Below, piece by piece: positions 17,418 through 26,331 of a DNA stretch of 47,938 bases. Numbering within the stretch: position 1 is the first letter of the stretch; each line of letters starts with the position of its first letter. Both the position numbers and the translations under genes were made by a program. This DNA is from Candidatus Borrarchaeum yapensis (GTDB lineage: Archaea; Asgardarchaeota; Sifarchaeia; Borrarchaeales; Borrarchaeaceae): NCBI GenBank assembly GCA_016840515.1, contig JAEOSF010000024.1, forward strand, positions 1 through 47,938, given 5' to 3'. The notes beneath the pieces are model-generated. The model worked only from the letters and a program-made list of their open reading frames with translations, made no database searches and was not told the DNA's origin.

Positions 17418-18575
17418 ATGGCAAAAATTAGTGAAATATGGGTTGATGCCGATAAGTGCATGCGCTGCGCTAATTGTTTGGCAAGTTGCCCAGTATTAAC
17501 AACTGCGGGATTTAGTGCCTTCCCTGGTCCTCGAAACGTGATGGGAGAAGCCCCAAGACCATTTGAAGAAATTAATGCAACACGTGATCTATTTCACCTC
17601 TGTACAACATGTGGGCACTGTAGAGAAGTTTGCCCTTCGGGAATAAATACACCACAAGCAATGAGCCTGTTAAGGGGAGCAGTAGCCAAGAAAGGCTATG
17701 AGGACTTCTACATTCAGTCGGCAGCAAAATCTACCACGAAATTTAAGAATCCCTACACGAAAGAGCAAATTGAGAGGTGTGAATGGGCAAAAGGATTTCA
17801 ATTTTCTAAAACCTCAAATATTCTGTTTTATGCAGGTTGCACTTACTCTTTCAATTACCCTGATGTGTTAAAATCAACGATCGATATTCTTCAAAGAGCA
17901 GATATAGAAGTGCAGTATCTGCAGGAGAAAGAAGAATGCTGTGGTATCATGCTGTACGATGGTGGTTATCTTGAGGAGTTTCAAGGTCAAGTTGAGACCA
18001 ATATAAAGAGATTTGAAGAAGCAGGTATTGATTTGCTTGTAACACCCTGTCCCGGCTGTTTTGGAATGATTAAACGAGAGTATTCGAAGCTTGCAAATTA
18101 TAATTTTCGTGTACAACATTTCACTGAATTTCTAATAGACCTGATTAACCAGGGTAAGCTAAAATTAAAAGACTATAATGCAACGGTCACTTGGCATGAT
18201 CCATGTCATTTATCACGAAAAATGCGAATTTTTGACGAACCAAGACAAATTATTGAATCAATTCCAGGTCTAACATTCAAGGAAATGCCAAATACAAAAT
18301 ATGACAGTTTTTGCTGTGGTGCAGGTGGTGCAGTACTCGCATCGAGAGCAGATGTCTCAATAAAGTTAGCGAAACGGCGCGTTAATGAAGCTGAAAATAT
18401 TGGCGCTAACATAATCTTAACGATGTGTCCAGCATGTGAATCGATTTTAGAAAAGGCAATTCGTTATCTCGCTTGGGAAGACGTGGATGACGAAAATGAT
18501 GAGGATTTCGACCTCTCTGATCCCCGTGTGAAATTAATGGATCTGTCTACACTAATTTCCCAGTGCATTTCTTGA
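17418..18575 (+). CDS. GlpC/HdrD-like iron-sulfur protein with two CCG domains
   Basis: Two ferredoxin-type [4Fe-4S] motifs (C14, C17, C20, C24 and C62, C65, C68, C72 with CPSG) are followed by two CCG domains: KEECCGIM (about 174) with CPGC at 211, and FCCGAGGA (299) with CPAC at 337. This is the layout of GlpC, LutA/LldE-related and HdrD/HdrB proteins that pass electrons between a dehydrogenase and quinone or a disulfide. GlpA and GlpB are encoded at 26-29 kb without an adjacent glpC, so this is the best candidate for the missing subunit; a lactate or glycolate dehydrogenase partner is possible too. GAGGG before ATG; own transcript likely. Confidence 0.85.
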   Translation: MAKISEIWVDADKCMRCANCLASCPVLTTAGFSAFPGPRNVMGEAPRPFEEINATRDLFHLCTTCGHCREVCPSGINTPQAMSLLRGAVAKKGYEDFYIQSAAKSTTKFKNPYTKEQIERCEWAKGFQFSKTSNILFYAGCTYSFNYPDVLKSTIDILQRADIEVQYLQEKEECCGIMLYDGGYLEEFQGQVETNIKRFEEAGIDLLVTPCPGCFGMIKREYSKLANYNFRVQHFTEFLIDLINQGKLKLKDYNATVTWHDPCHLSRKMRIFDEPRQIIESIPGLTFKEMPNTKYDSFCCGAGGAVLASRADVSIKLAKRRVNEAENIGANIILTMCPACESILEKAIRYLAWEDVDDENDEDFDLSDPRVKLMDLSTLISQCIS

Positions 18576-18722
18576 GTTTTCTTTTATTCTTTGGTTTTGC
18601 ACGCAATCAAAACTGGAGGGATTCCGATGAAAGCACGCATTTTGAATTTCTGCCGATTTTTGTATATTTTTTAATCATAAAATATATTGAGCGCTCGGGA
18701 CTCATACCAACCTTACAATCAT

Positions 18723-20249
18723 TTATAAGACTGTGGAATTATTAACAATATCCCACATTTTATAATAATTCTCAATCATTCCGTTAGTGGATAGACCAGC
18801 CTTAAGGTTATCAGGCTGTGCACTCGTCACCGAGTTCAAGACATGTTTCATCAATATCGTTTTTTTCAATATTTCGAGAGTCTTGAAGGAGGTTATCCTG
18901 CTTTGCTTGAAGAGATCATGGATCATCGACCATATACGGTAAGGACTGCCCTGTTTCAAACGGGACTCGATAAACTCCCCGACTTGTGAGAGCACCCAAT
19001 CATAGATGGATGGAATTGCTTCCTTAAATCCAAGCCCTCTTCGAGCTATTACATAACTTGCTAAATGATGGACTGACAAATTATGTAATCTTGAATATTT
19101 GTATTTCCCGATTATAGAGGTATATCCTGGAAATACCTTTCGAAAGGACACACCGCGCTTTTTAGATTTTCTCTCTAATAGGTTTAAGGCGGTTGTCTTC
19201 AAATTGTTTAATTTAAGGTTGAGTTTTTTATTATAGGAAAATTCTTGGTCGAATTGTAAATCTTCAACCACAATGCCTTTACCTTTATTGATACAGTAAT
19301 TGACGACTTTATCCATCTTATAGGAGATGTAATCGTTACGTTTGTCGGCTCGATAACTGTGGAGGTTACCAAACGAGATTTTATGATAAGAGAGGAGTTT
19401 GCCGTGCTGATCAACATTGGTTAACGCTACAAAATTATAGTTAAAATCTAAGCCGATGGCACCATTCTCATAGCCGATACTTGGTGCGGGCTCTGAGATA
19501 TCATAGGACACGTGGACGAAATAGCGTACCTTCCCCTTGAAGAGTTTCCTTTTCACGGTCACCGTGTATTTGTCAGCATTAAGAATTTGCTGAAACCACT
19601 TTTCCTGCACATTGTTTACGGACACGGGCAAAATAAGCCATTTACGTCCGTTTTGCTTGGAGAAAGTACGTATCTTAACTGTTTTATCCTTTAATATCTT
19701 GATATTCCAATTTCTTACGCCTTTTTGCTTTACTCCTGCACAACTGAAGGAGGAATCTCGCCTGATCCTAAATTCTTTTTTACTTATTTTACCGCGTATT
19801 CTGTCTCTGAATAATTTCTTTCCACCGAACACAACTGGTTCTAAGCGTAAATTTTGTAGTTTAGCCATAAGTGATGCTCTACGAGCGTATAACCCATTTA
19901 ATCGCCTGTCATGCGTATTCCTGTCCTTTATTTTATTGAGTTTTCTGTTGATAATTTTTAATTGTAGTGTCATAAATTTCCGTCGTTTCTCAAGCCATGT
20001 CTTTTGTGCTTCCAATGTCGCTTTATTACCAGTCAAGATTGCGTTAACATAGGGATTGTTATGGCATACACTCATCAAACATTGTTGAATACTCTTTTCC
20101 TCATTAAATCGCTCAGTAATATAATCTTCCCCGCAAAACAGTAGTTTATAGCCGATTCGTTTAACTCGATTGAATATAGTAAAAATCTCATTGAGCTTAC
20201 ATTCCTTTGTCTCGTCTGGATAAATTCTGAATTTAACTGTGTGCATCAT
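18723..20249 (-). CDS. TnpB-related protein, variant without zinc ribbon (IS1341-like lone element)
   Basis: N-terminal TnpB-type KFRIYPDETKE, RuvC-I IGLDFNYNFVAL (D268), RuvC-II GIVVEDLQF (E329), and a C-terminal PGYTSIIGKYKYSRLHNLS block. The usual CxxC...CxxC zinc ribbon and the RDxNAA motif with the third catalytic Asp are absent; in their place is SVHHLASYVIARRGLGFKE (392-410) plus a ~95-aa tail. That matches the variant TnpB-like proteins annotated in many archaea. No TnpA is nearby, and I cannot define the ends; gagcgctc at about 18689 could belong to the right end. Whether it still cuts DNA is open. Confidence 0.75.
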   Translation of the reverse strand: MMHTVKFRIYPDETKECKLNEIFTIFNRVKRIGYKLLFCGEDYITERFNEEKSIQQCLMSVCHNNPYVNAILTGNKATLEAQKTWLEKRRKFMTLQLKIINRKLNKIKDRNTHDRRLNGLYARRASLMAKLQNLRLEPVVFGGKKLFRDRIRGKISKKEFRIRRDSSFSCAGVKQKGVRNWNIKILKDKTVKIRTFSKQNGRKWLILPVSVNNVQEKWFQQILNADKYTVTVKRKLFKGKVRYFVHVSYDISEPAPSIGYENGAIGLDFNYNFVALTNVDQHGKLLSYHKISFGNLHSYRADKRNDYISYKMDKVVNYCINKGKGIVVEDLQFDQEFSYNKKLNLKLNNLKTTALNLLERKSKKRGVSFRKVFPGYTSIIGKYKYSRLHNLSVHHLASYVIARRGLGFKEAIPSIYDWVLSQVGEFIESRLKQGSPYRIWSMIHDLFKQSRITSFKTLEILKKTILMKHVLNSVTSAQPDNLKAGLSTNGMIENYYKMWDIVNNSTVL

Positions 20250-20470
20250 TTTTTTTTTCCTTTCTCTCTAAGATTACAATGATGTTTTCTTCAGATAAAT
20301 GTAAGTCCTCTCCATTCTACTTCTTCTCGATCTACTTTATAAAGCCCGCTGTTTTTTTAAAAAAACCAGTAAAAGCCAAATTCATTTGCAGGAACTAGCA
20401 ATTTAATTACAAAGAAACCGACTAAAATGATAACCTGATGAAATCATATTATTAGAGTTTGCTTTGATAT

Positions 20471-20615
20471 TATATAAGCAAAATAAGAATTCTAGGTGAT
20501 CATAACGAAGATGATGAAGATACCAATAGATTTAAGTATCAAAAGCCCTAGTTCGATGTGGACTATCTATCTATCTATTGTAAATGTAACACACCAACTG
20601 GGTGGGTGTGTGTGA
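20471..20615 (+). promoter_or_regulatory. TATA box and possible 34-aa leader ORF
   Basis: tatataag at 20471-20478 predicts a start near 20500. ATG at 20511 opens a 34-codon ORF (MMKIPIDLSIKSPSSMWTIY...) that ends with TGA at 20613-20615, two bases before the ATG of the PHI gene. It contains a ctat repeat. The rest of the 308-base gap (20250-20557) shows nothing else. Confidence 0.35.
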
Positions 20616-20617
20616 GA

Positions 20618-21802
20618 ATGGATTCTGTTGTGAAGCCATTGCAGGAAAACCAAGTGGATGTATTTGAATCATCCGTTCGACTTTTAATGGACCAGGGAAA
20701 AGCCTCAGTGAAATCCATACTCAGTCGTGAAGTTGACTTTATTGACCTCTGCGAAATGATGAAAAAGGCTAAAGAAGACGGGAAAACAGTTCATATTACA
20801 GGGATGGGAAGGTCTGGAAAATCAGGAATGCTAACTGGGGAGTTGTTGAAAAATATCGGCTTTCAAGTGAGTTACATTGGCAAAACTCTCGCCCGTCCAA
20901 TTAGGGAGGGAGATATAGCAATAGCCTTCTCGGGGAGCGGCTGGACTAGAGAAACGTGCGCAGATGTGGATTATGCCATACAAAAGGGTGCTACAATAAT
21001 TGGTATCACAGCTGACCTAAGATCAAAAATTGGAAGGATTTCAGACGTTGTTCTTAGACTTCCTGGTAAGACGGACATCCCCGAAGGGTCTAGATATGTT
21101 ATAAAACAACTGGCACAGATTATTAAAACACCTTTAGCACCAATGGGTACAACATTCGAATTATGTGTGATTCTATTCGGAGCGGGACTAATAGGGGGGC
21201 TTCATTCTTCATCAGGCTATATAGACGGTTTCAAAGCGATTTCAACTAAAATGTTATCCGACCTCGACTGGACATTAGCAGACCTGTTGAGTTTTCAAAA
21301 TAATCGAGCGCAGCTTATTGATGTGATCCACCTATTTGAAAATGCTATCATGAATAAACATCCGTCATATTGGATTGGCACGGGGTTGACAGATATCGTT
21401 GCTGGGATGCACGCCATGAGATTTCAACATCTTAAGTCAGATGTTGAACTCACCTATGATTGGAGATTCCGTGAGAAAAATCATTTGCTAGTTCTGATTA
21501 GTGGAAGTGGTGAAACACCATCAATTCTACATTATGCAGGTGATGCACGAGAAATCGGTATGAGTGTGCTTGGGATAACAGCGTATATGCCTTCTTCACT
21601 TAGCAATATATGTACACATACACTTGTAGTTCATGGCAGAGATTCACGCGAATCGGCTTATAATAAGAGAATCAATGGTTCAGCTGAACTATTTATACCG
21701 GCATTTGAATACTCTACAGCTAATGTTCTAGATGGGATCGTTGCACAATTAGCATTCAACCTTGGTGTTTCAGAACATGAAATGGAGTATGAACACGCAT
21801 AG
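20618..21802 (+). CDS. Double SIS-domain protein, 6-phospho-3-hexuloisomerase-like
   Basis: Two SIS sugar-isomerase domains in one chain. The first (about residues 30-190) has GMGRSGKSG and SGSGWTRET, as in archaeal 6-phospho-3-hexuloisomerase (HxlB), and PLGTT-like APMGTTFE. The second (about 210-385) has SGSGETPS. Normal PHI is ~180-200 aa and forms dimers or tetramers, so this looks like a tandem fusion. PHI converts hexulose 6-phosphate to fructose 6-phosphate; in archaea the reverse reaction makes ribulose 5-phosphate. No HPS gene is in the window. I take ATG 20618; an in-frame GTG at 20558 adds an implausible 20-residue N-terminus made by the ctat repeat. Confidence 0.75.
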   Translation: MDSVVKPLQENQVDVFESSVRLLMDQGKASVKSILSREVDFIDLCEMMKKAKEDGKTVHITGMGRSGKSGMLTGELLKNIGFQVSYIGKTLARPIREGDIAIAFSGSGWTRETCADVDYAIQKGATIIGITADLRSKIGRISDVVLRLPGKTDIPEGSRYVIKQLAQIIKTPLAPMGTTFELCVILFGAGLIGGLHSSSGYIDGFKAISTKMLSDLDWTLADLLSFQNNRAQLIDVIHLFENAIMNKHPSYWIGTGLTDIVAGMHAMRFQHLKSDVELTYDWRFREKNHLLVLISGSGETPSILHYAGDAREIGMSVLGITAYMPSSLSNICTHTLVVHGRDSRESAYNKRINGSAELFIPAFEYSTANVLDGIVAQLAFNLGVSEHEMEYEHA

Positions 21803-21851
21803 GGAAGTCTAAAACTTTCCTTGGTCTTTTTTTTTGAAAATATTATAATGC

Positions 21852-22601
21852 TTAGATGCGTGAACAGGTCTCGCAATCGTCCTGCCTTTTTATTTGCATT
21901 ACGTCAAAAGACATGGCTTCTCCATCAAAAATAAGCAAGCGACCTATTAGGGGAGTTCCTATTCCAAGAACAAGTTTAAATGCTTCCATTGCTTGAAGTG
22001 TAGCAAGAACAGCTGGAGTTGCACCAAGTACGGGAAATTTCTTTTGTTCCACAGGTGGATTAGGGAATATACATTTTAAGCATGGGCCTTTTCCTGGCAC
22101 GATCGTAGTTAATTGACCTTCAAGTCCATAGATGCCTGCATGAACAAAGGGAATTTTATATTGAGTACAGGCATCATTGATGAGATATCTTGTATTAAAA
22201 TTGTCCATTGCGTCAATTACAACAGTAGCACCTTTTATCAAGTCAAATATGTTGTCTTCGGTAATTTCAAGAGGTAAACCCTCAATAATTATATCAGAAT
22301 TCATTTGTACTAATTTTTCTTTTGCAGAGATTGCTTTGTCTTTGCCTATATCCTTTTCCCAGTGTAGAATTTGTCTATTCAGATTTGAGAGATCAGGTTT
22401 ATCTTTATCAATTAGTACAAGATGACCAACGCCACCTACTGCAAGATATATTGAAACAGGACAACCGAGCCCCCCAACGCCCATTACTACAACTTTAGAT
22501 TTTTTAAGAATTTTTTGTCCTTCAACTCCCCAACCTTTGATCATCATTTGTCGATCATATCGTTCCAGTTCCGATGGTTTCAAATCCTCTGAATGACTCA
22601 T
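21852..22601 (-). CDS. ThiF/MoeB/HesA-family E1-like adenylyltransferase
   Basis: ERYDRQMM (13-20), the nucleotide-binding GVGGLGCP (41-48), DLSNLNRQ (70-77) with Arg finger, and DAMDNFNTRYLIND (130-143) are the hallmark motifs. Zinc pairs CLKC (174-177) and CETC (243-246) are intact. 249 aa fits MoeB/ThiF. It adenylates the C-terminal GG of a ubiquitin-like sulfur carrier (MoaD, ThiS or SAMP) in molybdopterin or thiamine synthesis or in protein modification. No carrier is adjacent, and the family cannot be split further from sequence alone. GAGGGCGAAAGAA precedes ATG. Confidence 0.9.
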   Translation of the reverse strand: MSHSEDLKPSELERYDRQMMIKGWGVEGQKILKKSKVVVMGVGGLGCPVSIYLAVGGVGHLVLIDKDKPDLSNLNRQILHWEKDIGKDKAISAKEKLVQMNSDIIIEGLPLEITEDNIFDLIKGATVVIDAMDNFNTRYLINDACTQYKIPFVHAGIYGLEGQLTTIVPGKGPCLKCIFPNPPVEQKKFPVLGATPAVLATLQAMEAFKLVLGIGTPLIGRLLIFDGEAMSFDVMQIKRQDDCETCSRI

Positions 22602-22748
22602 TTCTTTCGCCCTCTGTAATTATGACGGTGGGCTGTTTTAAATTAAAAAGTTTTGTGATAGTTCTTTCTTTTTCCTATTACCTTGTGGTATTTCCTAAAA
22701 AAGGCACCTTTTTCTACAAGAAGTCTACATCCTTTAAGGCGATTAAAT

Positions 22749-24725
22749 TTACAGAAAAAGTGAAAGAAGTCTAAAGGCTATTCCACCTAGAATAAGTGCT
22801 AACGCGATATCAACAATGATGATTATTGCTGTCCGTTTCCACCCATATTCTCGTAATAGCGCACCTACAGTAGCGATACAAGGGATGTAAATCATAGTGA
22901 CTAAAGCAAAGACGATCATTTGAACAGGTGTAAGAACCAAATCAAAATTAACTGTGCCAGCTACGTCTGCTAACAGAATTAATGTTAATTCTTTTCGTAA
23001 GATTCCAAATACTAGTGGGATCGAAGTGATTTCTGGCAGTCCTAACCATCCTGTAACAACAGGTGCCATTACTATACCAATTAAATTGAGAATCCCAAAT
23101 ATTCGAAATACTTCTATTAATAAACTTCCTGCAATAATTAAAGGAAATGCAATATAAACAAAATCCTTGCTTCTATGCCAAGTCTTAATAACCATTACTT
23201 TTATCGAAGGCATCTTATAAGACGGCATCTCCATAATTAGACCCATAGGTTCACCAGGGACTGTTTTGAACGCAATTCGTCCTAAAATAAAAATCAAAAT
23301 CAAATTAAAAACGTATAGCCCCATCGCCCATCCAAAACCAAGATACCGACCCACTAATCCTATTATAATCACAGTTCGAGCAGCACATGGGATTAAGACT
23401 ACCACAAACCCTGCAAGTAGCCGTTCTCTATCTGTTTCCATTATACGACAGCCAATGCAGGCAGGGACACTGCAACCATATCCAAGAATTAATGGAATGA
23501 ATGCCTTTCCATGGAGACCAATCTTATGCATGACATTGTCCATTAAAAATGCAGCTCGGGGTAGATATCCCGTATCCTCTAGAAATGCTAAAATAAGGTA
23601 AAATGGAATGATGTAAGGTAACGCAATGGTTATTCCTGCAATTATTCCTTCTACTAAACCACGAGAAATCAAACTAACTGCCACCGGAGGTAAACCAGCA
23701 TCTAATAGTATTATTTCAAGCTGTGGCAGCATTAAATCATAGAATAGACTTTCTAAAAGACTAATTAAAAAATCTCCAACGCCAAAAACGATGGCAAACA
23801 TCAGAGCCATTATTCCAATTAAAATAGGATATCCGAGGATTCGATGAGAGGTAATACTGTCTAGTTTTTCCTCAAGAGAAAGTTGCGGTGGAGAAACGAA
23901 CTCTTGCGATTCGCGAGCAATATGATTTGCAATGTTATATCTTTCAGCTGCTATTGCTACTGGAGCGATATGTCCATGCAAATCTTCTATCTTGACAATG
24001 AATTCATATACTAATTCGAGTACAGATGATCCGTTTTCTTCTTGTTGTACTTTCTTAACAATTATTTCATCTTTTTCTAGTAGTTTAATGCTTAACCATC
24101 GCGTAGCATATAGTTTAGAAAGTTTTGGAAGATTTTCCTCTATTTTTTCTTTTAGTAATCCGATATACTTCTCAATTTCTGGCCCATACTTTGGAGGTTT
24201 AATATTTACCTTTGTTTTCCCTTCTGCAACAGAAATTACTTTTGAAATTAATTCACTTATTCCTATACCAGAAATAGCTGTAGTTGGAACAACTGGGGTG
24301 TTATTTAATAATTTTGAAAGCATCTCACAATCTAAGCAAATACCTTTCTTTGCACAAAAATCCATTTGATTACAGGCAATAATAACTGGAACTTCAAGCT
24401 CAAGTAATTGAACAGTAAAATACAAATTTCTTTCTAAATTCGATGCATCTATGACATTGATAATAATATCTGGATGTTCTAACGCTATATATTCACGAGA
24501 TACAACTTCTTCAAGGCTATATGCACTCAAACTGTAAATTCCTGGCAAATCAAGTACACGAATAGTGTGCCCTTCAAAATAAAGTGTCCCTTCAGCGCGT
24601 TCTACAGTTTTTCCAGGCCAATTACCCGTAACTTGATTTAGGCCAGTTAATTGGTTAAATACAACACTCTTTCCGACATTCGCATTCCCAGCTAAAGCGA
24701 TGCGTAAGGTTTTCTTCTCATCCAC
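22749..24725 (-). CDS. feoB: Ferrous iron transporter FeoB
   Basis: N-terminal GTPase: G1 GNANVGKS (13-20), G3 DLPG (59-62), G4 NQMD (119-122). An intracellular helical region follows, then the two gate domains and about eight membrane helices (Gate motif IPFYLILAFLEDTGYLPRAA; core GCSVPACIGCRIME with the Cys pair). 658 aa is normal for archaeal FeoB. GTP-gated Fe(II) uptake across the cytoplasmic membrane. GTG start four bases after the stop of the HTH-FeoA gene, so one transcript. Confidence 0.96.
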   Translation of the reverse strand: MDEKKTLRIALAGNANVGKSVVFNQLTGLNQVTGNWPGKTVERAEGTLYFEGHTIRVLDLPGIYSLSAYSLEEVVSREYIALEHPDIIINVIDASNLERNLYFTVQLLELEVPVIIACNQMDFCAKKGICLDCEMLSKLLNNTPVVPTTAISGIGISELISKVISVAEGKTKVNIKPPKYGPEIEKYIGLLKEKIEENLPKLSKLYATRWLSIKLLEKDEIIVKKVQQEENGSSVLELVYEFIVKIEDLHGHIAPVAIAAERYNIANHIARESQEFVSPPQLSLEEKLDSITSHRILGYPILIGIMALMFAIVFGVGDFLISLLESLFYDLMLPQLEIILLDAGLPPVAVSLISRGLVEGIIAGITIALPYIIPFYLILAFLEDTGYLPRAAFLMDNVMHKIGLHGKAFIPLILGYGCSVPACIGCRIMETDRERLLAGFVVVLIPCAARTVIIIGLVGRYLGFGWAMGLYVFNLILIFILGRIAFKTVPGEPMGLIMEMPSYKMPSIKVMVIKTWHRSKDFVYIAFPLIIAGSLLIEVFRIFGILNLIGIVMAPVVTGWLGLPEITSIPLVFGILRKELTLILLADVAGTVNFDLVLTPVQMIVFALVTMIYIPCIATVGALLREYGWKRTAIIIIVDIALALILGGIAFRLLSLFL

Positions 24726-24729
24726 AATA

Positions 24730-25425
24730 TCACCGATTTTTTTGATGTGCCAAACGTGTTCTTAGACTTAATTTCCCTATAGGCTTAACAAAAATTCTTT
24801 TAGCTATCTGGTTGCCAATAGCAAGACATGTGTTACGTATACAGATTTCAATTGGCCCATGAAACGGCGCTTTGTTATTGATTGTTATTTCTGCCCCTGG
24901 AGTCAACCCTAGGTCAGCAAGTCTTTGTACTTGCCCTCTACCTCCAAACATAAACTGAATAATACCCTTTTCTCCAGTATGGAGATATGCAAGAGGTATT
25001 ATGTCTTCTATCCTTCCTTCAATTTCCTCAAGATTACGATAAAAATAACTTATATTTGAATTATTAAGTCCATGTCTATCCCATTCAATAAACTCATCGT
25101 TCATTTTTCCATGTTGGTGTCTCTTACCACCCCTACCTCTCCTAATCATATCTCGAAGGCCTTTTCTCGGATGTATAAACCTATCATGTAAATATTTTTC
25201 TCTATGGATTCTTAAGACCTCTTTTCCTTTCTTTGTGACCTTAAAAATACCTTTATCTTCAGAAACCAAATCATTAGACTGAGCAATCGCTATAACATTT
25301 TCAATATCAGAAACAGGAACTCCTAACTCATCAGCAATTTTTTGAAGAGAAAATGACTCTTCATCATTGACATTTATTAATTCAAGAAAACATGGGATGA
25401 GTTCTTCCAATTTCTGGATAGACAT
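24730..25425 (-). CDS. HTH-FeoA fusion protein (DtxR-like regulator/FeoA)
   Basis: A winged HTH (FSLQKIADELGVPVSDIENV, 25-44, and KGIFKVTKKGKEVL) is joined by a His/Arg-rich linker (residues ~85-115) to a C-terminal FeoA/SH3-like beta-barrel (about 145-220: QRLADLGLTPGAEITINNKA). FeoA stimulates FeoB; the DtxR-type fusion suggests that the same protein also senses iron and controls the operon. It lacks the dimerisation domain of classic DtxR; the linker His-rich stretch (HQHGK) could bind metal. Directly upstream of feoB. Confidence 0.85.
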   Translation of the reverse strand: MSIQKLEELIPCFLELINVNDEESFSLQKIADELGVPVSDIENVIAIAQSNDLVSEDKGIFKVTKKGKEVLRIHREKYLHDRFIHPRKGLRDMIRRGRGGKRHQHGKMNDEFIEWDRHGLNNSNISYFYRNLEEIEGRIEDIIPLAYLHTGEKGIIQFMFGGRGQVQRLADLGLTPGAEITINNKAPFHGPIEICIRNTCLAIGNQIAKRIFVKPIGKLSLRTRLAHQKNR

Positions 25426-25488
25426 ATGGTCACCTAATCTAGTTTTCTATACGAGTTTTGTTTTGTGGCATGCTAATATTTTATGCAA

Positions 25489-25515
25489 TATAAATAAGTT
25501 TTAGGAATACCTAAA
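25489..25515 (-). promoter_or_regulatory. feo promoter: TATA box and DtxR-like palindrome
   Basis: TTTAGGAATACCTAAA (25500-25515), 6-bp perfect arms around AATA, resembles the TTAGG...CCTAA boxes bound by DtxR/IdeR/MDR1-type iron repressors. It sits right upstream of a minus-sense TATA box (tatttata, 25496-25489), covering the BRE region, 75 bases before the HTH-FeoA start. Autoregulation by iron is inferred. Confidence 0.55.
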
Positions 25516-25757
25516 TCTTATTAACTTAAAAAGCTTCTTATACTTTTTGTATTTACAGAGGATTTTGCTTATAGAATGATTAAAAAACACCATTTAAATA
25601 AATTATAACGACTTAGCTATCTTTTTCTTTTAGATTGCTCTTTTAGAACTATATGAGAACCTTGCGAAAAAACAAAAGAATATAAGTTTCAATTTTATAA
25701 ACTATTAGATATTCCATTGTCATAAGATGGTGTGACGACTCTAAAGAGGTAAAAGTA

Positions 25758-26279
25758 ATGGTTAAGCCTTTACTTTCTGAAACAGACATTGCATTACTTG
25801 CGAGGTTCTTTAAAACTCTAGGAAATCCAATACGACTTGTCGGATTGAATGAAATGCTAAGAGGCAACAACCGTTTAATCGATATTGCACAAGAATCAGG
25901 GAAAATGATAAAGAAACGAACAGAAAACCAAAAAAATAGTAAGATTAGAAGTAGTGATATCGCGGAACATATTAAAAAACTTTATAATGTAGGATTAGCG
26001 GAAAAAATTGGTAATAGTCCAAAGGATCTTTTATACGTTCCTAGCAATAAAGATCTTACTAAAAAGTTCTTACTATTGTCGCGTGAATTTGCTGAATTAA
26101 TGGAAACATCGAGTCGTCTTAAAGAACTTCAAGCAACATCAGAACAACTTAAACATGCTAAAGAATCAATTAAGATCGATGATTTATCAGCAGCTTTACC
26201 GAGTCTTGATAAATTAATTCAAGAAAAACAAAAAGAACTTAGGAACAAAGTCAAAAGTTTTGAAGAGTTCTTTAAATAA
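25758..26279 (+). CDS. ArsR-like winged-helix regulator with coiled-coil tail
   Basis: The front (ALLARFFKTLGNPIRLVGLN, 11-30) is the ArsR/SmtB-type first helix region; a wing/recognition section with an insertion (KKRTENQKNSKIRSSDIAEH) follows, then a long C-terminal helix (95-173) for dimerisation. The metal-binding ELCVCDL motif is absent, so ligand sensing is not apparent. Own promoter: TATA-like tttataaac near 25694 and AGAGGT before ATG. It lies divergent from the feo operon with 332 bases between, holding both promoters. Confidence 0.7.
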   Translation: MVKPLLSETDIALLARFFKTLGNPIRLVGLNEMLRGNNRLIDIAQESGKMIKKRTENQKNSKIRSSDIAEHIKKLYNVGLAEKIGNSPKDLLYVPSNKDLTKKFLLLSREFAELMETSSRLKELQATSEQLKHAKESIKIDDLSAALPSLDKLIQEKQKELRNKVKSFEEFFK

Positions 26280-26331
26280 TCATTCTAGATTCGTTGTTCA
26301 AAGAAATGATGGAATATGTAGAAGTAAAAAC

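Noticed and set aside
19512..20052. Plus-strand ORFs antisense to the lone TnpB
   Set aside because: Shadow frames without start signals; TnpB motifs on the minus strand explain the region.
20558..20617. GTG 20558 as start of the SIS protein
   Set aside because: It adds 20 residues encoded by a ctat repeat and Cys/Thr-rich sequence unlike SIS proteins; ATG 20618 sits right before the conserved N-terminal helix.
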